In this document: positions 52,160 through 64,000 of the stretch, piece by piece | How positions within the stretch are numbered: the stretch's first letter is position 1 | How the letters are laid out: each line of letters begins with the position of its first letter | NCBI RefSeq assembly: GCF_016808095.1 | Contig: NC_068973.1 | Coordinates: 28,638,077 to 28,702,076, forward strand | DNA: 64,000 bases | Reading direction: 5' to 3' | DNA from: Vigna angularis | Taxonomy: Eukaryota; Streptophyta; Magnoliopsida; Fabales; Fabaceae | Program-made: the position numbers and the translations under genes | The notes under the pieces: generated by a model | Database searches by the model: none | What the model saw: only the letters and a program-made list of their open reading frames with translations | What the model was told of the DNA's origin: nothing

Positions 52160-54017
52160 TTTTTTCTGTAACAATTTTATCATCACCATTTGCAGCCGTT
52201 GACCACTATTTATCATACATTAAATCGTAATGAACCAAATTAGGAGTAAAATATTATACCAATAAAATGTAACTAATTTCTTCCTTTCTCTATTTTTAAA
52301 GTTCTTAATTAGATTTTATATACCGCGTAAATATGGTTATTTTTTGTGTATTAAAATAGATGTAGATGTAAGTTTACAAATTAAATTGTTATCCTTTTTA
52401 CTGAAATTAAATTGGATTTGGCAATCATGGTGATTAAAATCAAGTAGTACTTTTAACAAAAATATACTTTTGACAGATTTAAATTTTTACATTATTGATA
52501 TTATTATTATTTTTTTTTTACTTTTTTTTTAAAGTAAAATAAATAAAATTATTTTTTTATAACTATTTTATCTTTTATATTATGTAACAAATAAATATAA
52601 AAATGTGTCATTATATTATTGTTTTACTTTTTATTATGCTATATTGATTATCTTAGTTGTATACCTAGAGTTTGTTATCACAAGAAATCCAATAATTATT
52701 ATAGTAAATATGATATTTTTTGGGTTTTAACCATCACAATCATGAAAAGTGATATGTTTGAATATTTCCAACAATGAATAAAACAACATCATTTTTGTTT
52801 TATATCAGAATTTTATTTAGATACAAAAAAAAGCATGTTATTTTGTTCTCCTTTCAAAATCTTTGATCAATGAACATATTTCAAATTGTTTTAATTGATG
52901 AACCGAAATCAAATTCATATTTAAGCGAAAGGATTATAAATTATAAAGGTAACAAATTCAAAAGGTATGCAAAGTCCATTCGGTTATAATTTTTTTTTTG
53001 AAATATAATAATTAAAGTCATTCAATTATGATAATCATATTTTTTTTATTTATTATTAAATTTATTTTAAATTTTCAAAAATTATTTTCTTTTAATATGT
53101 AAAAATTGAATATGTAATTATTTGTTCTCATAACTAAAATTATTAACATTACATTATTTAAATTTGAATATTTTGTTTTAATTGACTTAATTACCTTATA
53201 TTTAATTATATGATAAAGTTATATTTTAATAAATAACTTAAATATAGTCTCACAATCAAATATTATTATTTAAATTTACAAAATAAAATATTTATATTAA
53301 ATTTTAATTATATTTTTCATAAACTTAAACTTATATAATAAATATATTTTATCTTTTTAAGGAGTCTCGTGCATTGCACTGTACATATATTTTGTAACTA
53401 TGAAGACATCATCCAATGATATGTGGTGACACCAATAGAATATGTGAAAGGTTCTATCAATGAGAAGGATAAAAAGGTTGAGGTTTTAAAATAGTTTTAG
53501 AAAGTGGATTATTTTAGGGAAATCTTTCATGTATCCCTTTTGATTTTCCTACCCTCGACACCTAATTAAAAAATATAATATTTCTACTTTTCTAGTTGGT
53601 TGATCCTAAATCATTTTATATTTTAATTTAAAAGTGTTATTTTATTGATTTTCGTTGGGGGTGAATAAAAGAAGAAGTATTTGTGTTATTTTACATAAAC
53701 ATTCATTTCAAGAATAATATTACATTATCGATTTATGTTGTGGAACTTAATCATATTTAATGAGAAAACTAAATAATTGTCAATTTTAATGATAAAAGAT
53801 AATTAGTTATCATAATAATTAATTTACATATCAATTTATATATTTTTTTATATTAGCAACATAAATCTATTTTTTTAATAATAAAAAACTTGGTAGTTAA
53901 GGTTAATAATTAAATTAAAAATTAATTTAGTATGATGACTAATTTAAAAACTATTCTAGTTATCAATAATTTTTAATTTTTAGTTTATAAATTGGTATCT
54001 AAATTAATCACTATAAC

Positions 54018-56333
54018 TGTAACATCTCATTTTAATAGTATAAAACTATTAAAATATTATGTTACATATATGATAATAGAACCACTTAGATGAAAACAAA
54101 CCTATAAGAAGACAATAGATCTACTTCTGTAGAATCATCTAACAAGTCATCTGATTCACCCTCACCTCTAGCTGGAACAACTGAAAATATTTTCTTCCTA
54201 AGTTTACACCATTAATATGATCATTGCAAAAGAGAAAACAACACATAGACAAACACAAAAGCAAGGGTAAGTTAGATACAAGACAAGTCATGTCACCTAT
54301 ACAACATAGCATACATAAATCCTTTATATAACATACATCAACCCCAACATCTTAACATGCAATGACCTAGACTAACTATCATTGTATGGAATGTCGAGTT
54401 ACATAGGTTCCTGTGTGGTAGAACAGTTGGACTACCCCAAGCTACCACATCAAGTTAGTCCTACAAACGCCCTTTTGCCAACTAGAGAAAAGTCTCTCAG
54501 ACTCGGACCTCCTGCTATTCTCACAACATGACTCATCACTCTTTAATTGAGCATGGATGATCATTAGAATGTCAAGATAAACCCCAACTTAACTCCAACC
54601 ATTCATATTATACATACTTGAAACCACCGCCAAGAAGTTGCTCCTTGGAACTCATTTTCACAACTTTAAAACCATTGATATCACTTCACCTTTACATTGC
54701 ATACCAATACATGAAACCACTGATTATACATGAAATAACCAGAAACACCCTTACAAGTCATAAAAAATCACATCATAACATAATTTTCTTTATAGCATCT
54801 TGATACCCACATTAGGTAAAGGAAAACAGCTTAGAAACCCTCACTAATAGCTCCAAAAGAGTCCAAAACCTCTAAAATGACCTATAGAATGTCCAAAACT
54901 AATATCCAGAACCTTGAATTTGAGATTCTAAAACTTGAAAACCCAAAACTGGTGCAATGGCGTTCAAGGGGCGCCTACGGGGCACTTGGGCGTGACACCA
55001 GATTCTAAAACTCACCTATTTGACCTTGGTTACCCTATACACATACACAAGTTTAAACAGTTCCTACAACCCCTTGACACTGAGACACCTCAGAAAATAC
55101 ATCTCTAATTCAAATTGACTACTCCAAACTCCAATTGACCATTCTAGACTACCTAAACTATCTTTTACCATTTCCTACACTAAAACAACAAACTAAAGGT
55201 ACAAACTAATCTTAAAAGACTCCATAACAGTCTTCAAATCCTCCTTTCTACTCCAAACTTCCTAATTTAAATTCTCACCATTCAAAACCCCTATCTTGAA
55301 CCCCAAACTTACCTAAAACTCAACATATCCACTATTAATTCTTTTAACATTCAGATTTATTTTAATTACCCAACTATGTAAGTTACACATGCTTAAAAGA
55401 TCATAACAAAGACTCAATTTCTCCCCTATACTCATTCCTTAAAAATCCCAACTGTCAAGACCTCAAAATGAACTTAGAACCTTCCTAAAACCACTACCAT
55501 GACTCTCCCTTTGTTCCTTATCATATATTTTCCAATTCAAAGTACAAATGAGTCTAAAAAAATCCATAATCAGACCTGCAAAATTATATTCCATACTCCA
55601 AACACTAACTCATCAAATAGCCTATTAAAATCTCAATTTCTACTACAAAAACCCATAGATATTCCAACTCATTATTGCACCAACTTTGAAATACACAATC
55701 TAATCATCAATACAACATATTCTCATACAATTCATGATCACAATATCAACCAACATACATCACAACAAAATTTCATTGTCAAATAACCAAATCCCCCATT
55801 TAGATAAACTAATATTAATTCAAAAATAGAAATCACAGTTCAATCGATTTAACATACATACAAACACTAAACTTAGATCACAAACATCAATTAAAGATGA
55901 CTTCTAGCTTCCCTTACCTTACACCGAAGCCGTTGAATTCTAAGAAAGTTGAAACCCTTACTTTCGACTCAAGAAACTCTAGGAATGCCTATAAACAGTA
56001 GAATTGATATCAGAAAAAGATCATTGAGACCGTTGATTGACAAAGAACAATGAGTAGATAAAGGTGAACACATGTGTCAACCCTCAAAACCATAAGTTTT
56101 AGAACAAAACAACGAAAGAGAAAATGAGTCGAAACTTATTTGCTCTATTGAAGAGAATGATAGGGTAGAAACGCAGACCTCGTTGCCATGGTCGTTTAGG
56201 TAACTCTTGGTCGTCAAAGAGATTACTCACGAGCTAGAACTCTTAGAGAGAAGGTAGAAAACTCTATAAAAATGGTTTTTAGATAGATGATACTTTTTAA
56301 AATAATAAAACTCGTTTATAACATAACTATTTA
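54018..56333 (-). mobile_element. solo LTR, minus orientation, probably Ty3/gypsy-type
   Basis: Read on the minus strand the block begins TGTTATAAACGAG (56333) and ends GAGATGTTACA (54018), giving TG...CA ends. It is flanked by TAAC immediately outside each end (54014-54017 and 56334-56337). At 2316 bp it has no coding potential but has a TATA-like 'ttatataaagg' on the minus strand near 54321-54332 and GC-richer stretches including 'ggggcgcctacggggc' near 54970. No gag or pol adjoins it. The assignment to gypsy rather than copia is from general resemblance only. Confidence 0.6.
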
Positions 56334-56396
56334 TAAATAAATTATTTAATATTAAAATAATTGAGTCTGACTGTTTATAATAGAGTTTAAAGGAAT

Positions 56397-56511
56397 CTGA
56401 CAAATTAATTTACCTCTTAAATGGTCATTAATAATTTGACCAATTAATTTACCTCTTAAATGGTCATTAATAATTTGACCAATTAATTTATCTCTTAAAT
56501 GGTCATTAATG
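56397..56511. repeat. three tandem copies of a 39-bp unit
   Basis: The unit 'ttgaccaattaatttacctc'... repeats at 56397, 56436 and 56475 with very few changes. It lies 60 bp beyond the solo LTR. Confidence 0.92.
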
Positions 56512-59500
56512 CAAACCTTAACCGCTTGATAGTAGCTGACATTAGTTGCTCTTTAACTGTGCTCAACGGTTGTCGGGACCGAGCAGTTCCAAGACGTTTT
56601 CTTGAACATCTACTGCTCGTTTCTTTGCAACCCTTACCGATCAATCATAATAAGATCGATAGTAACAAAAATAATAGAAAAAAACAAACTAATCACAAAA
56701 TCCTCACGGTTTTTAATAAAAAAAAATAAAAATAACAACCATGTTGCACAATTAAAAAAATAAATTAAACAATAAAAATGAAATTAAGAAGTATAAAGCT
56801 TTTAAGTATCAATAAATAAAAATCATTTAATAAAAACTGAAGTAAAAATATTAAAATTAAATTTATTTATGAAAAGAAATAATAAAACCTAATTAAACTT
56901 TAAATATAATACTAGAATACTATAACCTTAAATTTGTCCTTACTTAAATTACTTAAATTGAGAAATATGAAAAGTGAGCCTATGATGTTTTCTTAAGGCA
57001 ATAATAATGTTGGCCACGTGCACCAACCCTTCCCATCCCAATGGGCAGAGGTGAAAATAATAAGAAAGAAATTAAAATAGGTTGTTGTTGTAACCACCAA
57101 AAACAATAACTCTGGAAGCATGTAGATAACCCTTTAATAAAGGAAAATAAAAAAAGAAGTAAAATAATATGCATGCATTTATTGTAATATAATAGAATTG
57201 GTGACTCGCGGGTGGTGCATGGGACATGTTACAGGTCAAACGCTGCCATCTTCATTCTGCACTTCCCCACACATTCTGCTTCCATCACATCTCAAAAGGA
57301 GTAAACAAATTTCTTAAAAAAATTGCCTCTATCCCATGCCCCATCCACAACAATACGCATTAATTCATTGATTTATTTATGAATAAATAGAGCTGCTTTA
57401 CACCACATAATGACAATTTCTAGTATTATTGTACTCTTATCACGTTCGTCATCGTAGCCATTGCTGTGAGCCAAACATCATTCTTCAAAACAAAATGTAA
57501 GGATGGAACTATAAGACATGACATAGCTAAAAATTAATGAGAAAGTTGCATATAAGACATTAAAATCTTAATCAAATAGCAAGCACACTTCCAATCTTTC
57601 CGTCAGAATGTGGAACCAGTGGACTTTTCTTCTCTTCTTTTGCACAGAAAACCTTTATCTATAATTTTAGAAATAAAAAAATACATTCAAAATTTATATA
57701 TTTAATTATTATCACTAATATAATAAAAATTAATATATATTTTAATAAAGCTATGCTACAAAAAAAAAAAAAAATATATATGTATGAAAGATTCTCTTTT
57801 GTTTCTTGATTATTGACATTTTTTAATTCATCAATAATAGATTATCTTTTTTATTCACTTAGATATTTATGTTATCTTTGTAAAATGTATTGGAAATGTT
57901 ATATTTAAAATATATATTGTTTTTGTATTTAGATTTTGGTTTTATGTCAAAACCAATTCATTTTTTAAAGGAAAAATTCTAAAATTTACGTCTATTATGT
58001 ATTACCAGATGAAAATTTTGGAAAATAATAAAAAAAAGGACAAAATTTTATATTTGTTGTCTTACATATACATAAATTTACGATTGTTATAGAAACATTA
58101 AACATAAATTTACATTTGTTATATAGACACCAGATGTACATCTACATCTAATACTTTATCAGAAATAAATTTATTTCTCTTATCCTTACATCTTATCTAA
58201 GTCAAACGTAAAAAATCTAAAATATTTGACTGAAAAATATTTTCTTAGTGTGTAAATAATTTCCTTTTTTTATCTTTTTCATGATATAATTGAAATGTTA
58301 TTTCTAGTTTTTGAATGGTATATATTTAAAAAAATATATATAAAATAAAAATTACATTCAAATCGTTGTACAATGCAAAAGTCATTTTTAACTTATAAAA
58401 AGAATTTTGAGATTGTACAATTTGAGAAAAGTAAAAATAAAATTTAATTTATATAGAGGTGCTGGGGAAATTTTACGGAGGTGCATGGAGCCCAACATCA
58501 AACCGTACCACATAATACTAGCCCGTCAAACAATTAGGATTCAAAATTTGAGAAGTTACTGTTTGCACCCCATTATTTACTGGTACACACCCTCTTTCTT
58601 TTCTTTTTCTTCTTTCAACTTAACCGTATTTACCTATTTTTCTTTAGGATAAACATTCTCCTTCTCTACCCTTTTTCCTTTCTAACCACTAATACAGCAT
58701 TTGTTTGGATTGGGATATTTTGTTTGGACTCTTTGGACATTATAAAGAATTACAAAAACATCAATGTAGGGAGAGTTTCGGAATTCTAGTAAAATAAATT
58801 ATGAGCCTCTAGATAGTACATTTAATTACAAAAGAAAAAAAACTATATATGACTTCATAAAAGTTACAAGGTCTGATTTGTTCGTATAAATGTATTAATA
58901 TAAGTTATTACAAAAAAAAACCACTTTTAATATAAGACTCAATATTTAATAAAACTTATATTTCTCATTTTTCCCTTTTTTTTCCTATCATATTAATCAC
59001 TTACTTATTTTTAAAAATATCACTCCACTATCGTCAAACCATCTTCCTTTTATTCAATTATTCTTTCCTTTTAACAGGATTTTATGAATTAATCTTGAGT
59101 TTTCAATACCATACATACAATAAGTGAGAATTGATCATGGATATACTCAAGACTATATTGTGACACATTGCGCAATACTTAACCCATTCATTTCACTTGT
59201 TTAAGTTTAAATCATTAACTTTTTATTAAATAATTGAACATTTCAATTACATTTGTTTTTAAAAATTTTTAGATACATTTTTTGTGTTGTTTATTGTTAT
59301 TAGAGTAGGTGAAAAAAACTAAAGTAATTTTCATTATATTTTTGTCAAATTTGAGAATTATATTAGTTTTTTTTTTCAAATGCATACACTGTTTATAAAA
59401 TATTATTAACTTTACTTGTAATTATTGATGGAGTTTTTCGAAACAAAAATTGATTAAATCATATTTTAAATAAACTAAACTTCAAAATCAAAATGGTTGA

Positions 59501-59699
59501 TCATAAAGATTTAATAAACAACTTTGCCGCTTAAAAAAATCTAAAATTAAATAAGACAATGTTGATATATATAAACACGGTTTCTATCTTAATTTTCACA
59601 TAAAGTTGTTACATATATTCTTATTTTCTTACATCATTCATTTTGATGATTGTGTGGTGGTGACTTTTGATAGACTCAATTACCTTTGACGAGGAAACA
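56512..59699. other. intergenic DNA
   Basis: AT-rich, no supported gene. The piece at 58455-58600 ('ggtgctggggaaattttacg', 'tactgtttgcacccc') shares a phrase with about 21070 and may be part of a dispersed repeat. Confidence 0.5.
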
Positions 59700-61175
59700 A
59701 TATGAGAAATAAGATTGTTCAAATTGTATGAGTTTGATGAGAATTAAGTGCGATATTTTATAGATCTTTAAATGTGTTATATCAAAAGAAATTATAAGTG
59801 TTAAAGATTTTCTTACTGAAATTGAAACACGTTCTGCGAAAAAAGATAATGCAAAAACAAATATGCATCTTCAGAGCTTGATTTTCATGAAGTATAAAGA
59901 TAAAGAAAATGTAAGAGAGTACATCATAGAGATGTCGAACATTGTTTCAAAACTTAAGACATTGAAACTTGGGTTGTCAAAAGACTTACTTGTAACTTGA
60001 TTTTGATCTCTCTTCCTTTATAGTTTGGACAATTTAACGTTTCATATAAATTTAAGAAGAAGAAATGGTTTCTTAATAAGCTCATTTCATATCGTATAAA
60101 GAAGATGAGAAACTGGAGCAAGAAAAGACCGAAAGTGTTCATGTAGCCAACATCTCTAATGACGAAGGAAAATGAAGAAAACTAAGAATCCCAAGAATGA
60201 AGTTGTTAAATGTCCACCACAAAAGAAACAAAAACAGCCTGATGAATGTTTCTTTTATAATAAAGTTGGACACATAAAGAAGGATTGTACGAAATATCAT
60301 GTTTGGCATGCAAAGAAAGGGTTGTCTAAGCTAGTAACCAATGGATTTTGAAAGATGAATCTATGTTGGGGGGTGGGGGAAGGTGAGTGTGTGTGTGGGG
60401 GGGGGATGATGAAATAAGTTCATAACCTCTACAAGAACAAACTCAAGATCATAAAAACCCTGTACTTCATGAGAAGTATAAGTCCATGCAAAACAATAAG
60501 GTTTGAGAACTTGTTTCATTATCAGAAGATGTGAAACCCATTAGTAATAAGTGAATAGTTAAAATCAAGAGGGATTTTAAAGATAATGTGAAGATGTATA
60601 AGGATTGTCTTGTGGCGAAAGGTTATACTCAAAAGAAAGGGATTGTTTTTTGAAAAAACTTTCTTTCCAGTTTCATTGAAAGACTCTTTTAGAACAATCA
60701 TGGCTCATGTTGAACATTGTGTTTTGAAACTTCATCAAATGGATGTTAAAACAACGTTTCTTAGTAACAACATTGATGAGATCATTTATAGGTGCAACCA
60801 AAAAACTTTGTATCAGAAAACCCAAATAATATTGTTTGGAAACTGACAAAATCCATTTATAGGCTACAACAAGCACCTCATAAATGGTACCATAAATCTG
60901 ATTTAGGTTTTGAGATGAATGTTTTCTATTGTGTGTATCACAAATTCAATGGGAGCAAGATTTTTTTCTTGGTGTGATATGTTGATGACATACTTAAAAG
61001 ATTCAACATGAAGGATAATAGATTAGGGGATTCTCTAGTTGCTAAGGGAGACAAGGATAGTCTGAATCAATGCCCAAAAGGAAATTCATAAAAGTAGGAA
61101 ATGCAAAAGATTTCTTATTCTTTAATTGTAGCAAATTTGATGTATGCTCAAGTATGTATGCATCTAGATATAACA
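59700..61175 (+). pseudogene. Ty1/copia gag-pol remnant with large internal deletions
   Basis: Gag-like sequence runs from about 59700 ('MKYKDKENVREYIIEMSN' near 59890) to a CCHC zinc knuckle at 60247-60288, 'CFFYNKVGHIKKDC', in which the second Cys has become Tyr. Only about 100 bp later, pol resumes at the start of reverse transcriptase (60430-60990), with 'LVAKGYTQKK', 'HQMDVKTTFLSNNIDEIIY', 'KLTKSIYRLQQAPHKWYHK' and the YVDD site at about 60979-60990. Protease and integrase are missing. A further jump leads to 'RFNMKDNRLGDSLVAKGD' and a short RNase H-side piece ending '...NLMYAQVCMHLDI'. Several stops and frameshifts are present. The remnant stops exactly where the next LTR-like block starts. 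It is dead as a coding unit. Confidence 0.85.
60368..60405 (+). repeat. G-run and GT tract
   Basis: Runs of 6, 5 and 9 G separated by a short GT repeat, between the gag and pol pieces of the copia remnant. It has quadruplex potential only in principle. Confidence 0.7.
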
Positions 61176-64000
61176 TGTTGAGACAAGACAAGCTCGTCTA
61201 CAACATCTTTGGTTTTGAAGTTTAAACAAACAACATTAAAACAAAATAGTCTTAAATAGAGTCGTTGAGTAAAAATAGTCAAAACACTAAATGATATATA
61301 GAAACACTAAGTCTAAAATAGAAGGTATCCACACAATAAAACTAACACATCAAACTCACTAATAAATAATAAAACACTAGGAATCCACAATAGATAAACA
61401 AGGATTGGAGAAAACTACTAGGAATTAAGAGTCTAGTAAGAAGCATTTATAAATGAATTCCAAAGTTAAAAATCTAACTTAATAGAAAAACACTTAGACC
61501 CAACATTAAACGAAAATAGAATCTAAAGATGTTATAACTAGAATAATAGGATAAGCAAAAACATAAGTGTTAGGGTCAAAATTCCTAATCATCTAGAAAC
61601 ATAGGAAAAGCCTTAGGAAAATACTTAGGCATAAACAAAACAAGAAACAACCAAAGTCGAAGCATCCAGACGTAACACCAAACGACTTCCAAGTCATAGC
61701 GTCTATAAGAGATATGCTAAACGCGTAAGCAGTAATACTATACCAAACGAAAAACAGTTAAAATCTCAAATGGATAAGGATGTTGAAGTGTCGAGACAAT
61801 GTTTTTAGTAAAATCCTCAAGTGTCTAACCTAACATTCCAAAAACATGTAGAAGACAAAATTTGCTAAACGCTTTAGTTGAAGAAAGAAGAATCTCAAAA
61901 GCATTTACAAAAGATTAGACGATAATGTTTTCTTAGTATGCCACAGCTTGATAAAAATGTCAAACGACTGAAAGGCATGACTAGAAAGTCTTAAACGATG
62001 AAATGTAAAACGTCGTGCCAAACGTGTCAATTAGAAATAGCTACATAACCTAACCAAGCTAGATGAGCTCTCACTGTGAAATGATGAGTCTAGCACACAC
62101 ACATCAAAAGAACAAAACTTGTTCCAAAACACATAATAAAAGACATTCACACTAAACACAATCTTGAAGAAACAAGTATCTATCAAACAAATAATAACTA
62201 ATAAAAAGCCTCTTACAGGCTAAACAATACCACATACCAAACATACTCTTAGTCAATAATGAAAATCTCATCTTTAGCAATTCCACTAGAAAACATAAAC
62301 AATCAAATCCTGAGTAAACGATAAAAAACATAAAAAACCTTGATTGTTTTGAACAAGCATTGAATGACATTAAATGATCAACGTTTAAAACAACAAGATA
62401 AATAGGAAAAATGACATATCTATTGTATAAACATTTGCTCTACCTTGTACAGGATAACTACTACAAGCATTCATCTGCTCTATCTTATGAGAGTCAAGAA
62501 TAAACGTTAGAAAGAAGGAGATATAAGTGAAATGTTTTGTTCATAATGAATAGTCAAATTTGCTTTTGATAAAGTTCTAAGAAGCAAGTCTGCTTTGACA
62601 AAAAGAAATCAACCTATGACTGATACCTACAATAATAGCCATGAAAGATCGGATCTCAAGACAAGCTTCGTCCAACGATCATATTATCATCAAATCTTAA
62701 GATAAGCATCGTCTAAACAACTATATCATTAAAGGTGTATAAATAGATGATCAAGAGAAGAAGGAAGAGGATATTGATGGGAAGAAAAATAGCATAAAGA
62801 CAAATCATCATTAGAGTTGAGCAAGAAAATCTCTTTGATCTATTAAAGTAAAATCCTTCTACACAAGAGTAGAGCGAAAGAGAAGAGCTCAAGAAAGAGA
62901 AACTCTCTCAGGCTTCATTGTAATACACATTTATTTTTTATTTTTTTAGAGAAAAGAGAGTAATAGAGTGAAATAGCAACAAATACTCTTAAGCTTCATT
63001 GTAATATTAACTTACTACATGTAAGAAGAGAGAAAAAAGAGAAACACTATTATATTTAACATATATTCTCTCTATGAGAGTAATCATCTAACGACTTGTA
63101 AGCAATTAGTTGATTGCAATTATGAAGAGAATTAAAACAATTGTTGTTTAACTCAGGCGAGTTAAAGATTACTTGACAACGTATCAGGTTGATACCAGAA
63201 TTGTCTAGTGGAAACAAGGAGTGGGTGAAACTCACCTAGTCTAGGATAATAAGAGTTATTCGCTGACTAGGGATACCAAAAATGGTGAAAAATACCACAT
63301 AACCAGGAGTGGGTGAAACTCAATCGAGGTCACGGTCACAGGTGGTTACTAGATTGACAAGGACAACCAGGAGTGGGTTAAACTTAACTAGGCAGCGTAA
63401 AAACATACTAGGATTGTCTAGGGATACAATGAGTGGTGAAGAATATTGCATAACCATCAGTGAGTGAAACTCAGTCAATGTCATAATAACAAGTGGTTAT
63501 TGGGTTGACAAGGACAACCAGGAGTGAGTTAAACTCAACTAGGCAAAGTATTACGGGATACTAGGATTGTCTAGAGATACCAGGAGTGGTGAATAATACT
63601 GCACAACCAAGAGTAGGTTAAACTCAGTCAAGGTCACAATAACAGGTGATTACTGAAGGAGACACTAAGAGTGTCTAGGGATATTAGGAGTGATGAAAAA
63701 TATTGCGCAACCAAGAGTGGTGAAACTCAACTAGTCAAGGTAGTAATGGTTACTTGGTATGACTAGGGGATATCACGTGTGGTTAGAATACTCAAATGCA
63801 CTTAATTGAATATTTAATGAAACCCTCTAAGTTAATTTAGAAGAGAATTGGACGCAGCTCTAACAAGTAAACCATTATAAAAATGTTTGCTTGTTATAGC
63901 TTATCTCCTAAATGATTAGTGATTGTAGAAAAAAATCTCCCGAAACACAAGTCTTTAACAAATGACATCATCACCAAAGACTCACCTCTTATCAATTTCT
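61176..64000 (+). repeat. long copia-type LTR-like block (C), runs off the window
   Basis: Starts TGTTGAGACAAGACAAG immediately after the truncated pol remnant. In order it has: non-coding sequence similar to 29665-30700; a TATA-like 'gtataaatagatga' (about 62736); A-rich leader-like sequence with 'gaagagaattaaaacaattg' (about 63123); a tandem repeat region; and a 'ggacgcagctctaacaagta' to 'taaaaatgtttgcttgtt' stretch (about 63850) matching the U5-like ends of blocks A and B. The last bases 'gactcacctcttatcaattt' parallel the C-rich end of block A. Since the pol remnant is cut off here, it is probably a second element inserted into the first. Confidence 0.5.
63303..63760 (+). repeat. tandem minisatellite, about 150-bp period
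   Basis: Corresponding points ('ccaggagtgggtgaaactca' and variants) fall at 63303, 63453, 63607 and 63711, giving periods of 150, 154 and 104. Each unit itself contains two or three copies of a shorter 'aggagtggtgaa/ggagtgggttaaactca' motif. Confidence 0.85.

Larger units (their letters stand above)
50261..54013. other. intergenic DNA
   Basis: The first few hundred bases are presumably the receptor-kinase promoter. The rest is AT-rich with short microsatellites, (TA)n at 50583-50604, and no gene. Confidence 0.6.

Overview
This window is plant nuclear DNA, very AT-rich with sparse genes. Spliced GT-AG genes, a cytokinin response factor, a plant LRR receptor-like kinase, a UBC8/10-type E2 and several plant transposon superfamilies point to a dicot. 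The style of the LTR and Mutator repeats makes me think of a legume near Phaseolus or Vigna, but that is an inference from impression, not a search.

Four cellular genes are supported. An intronless CRF-type AP2/ERF transcription factor is at 5.2-6.2 kb (minus), with a TATA-like box and one short upstream ORF in its leader. A 148-residue ubiquitin-conjugating enzyme in four coding exons is at 39.5-41.8 kb (minus). A 183-residue protein resembling the myosin-I tail (TH1) domain, also in four coding exons, is at 43.5-45.5 kb (plus), divergent from the E2 gene. A two-exon LRR receptor-like pseudokinase of 626 residues, of the At4g23740 type, is at 46.8-49.5 kb (minus), tail to tail with the TH1-like gene.

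The rest is intergenic DNA and mobile elements. The clearest element is a 5.15-kb Mutator-like element (24502-29655). It has about 240-bp terminal inverted repeats and a perfect 9-bp target duplication, and it carries a decayed mudrA-like transposase plus an opposing second gene for a GRF-zinc-finger, coiled-coil, membrane-anchor protein. A 4.25-kb CACTA-like element without transposase (about 30710-34959) contains a 1.4-kb solo LTR (32537-33950) packed with CGTTCGGT octamers. The CACTA element appears to sit inside an older copia-type LTR. A 2.3-kb minus-strand solo LTR lies at 54018-56333. A deletion-riddled Ty1/copia gag-pol remnant at 59.7-61.2 kb ends abruptly at another long LTR-like block, which runs off the right edge and holds a tandem repeat of about 150 bp.

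The four genes do not form one pathway; they are ordinary neighbours. I see no tRNA, rRNA, CRISPR array or recognisable microRNA precursor. The most interesting material is the two-gene Mutator element, the nested repeat stack and the stand-alone TH1-like protein.
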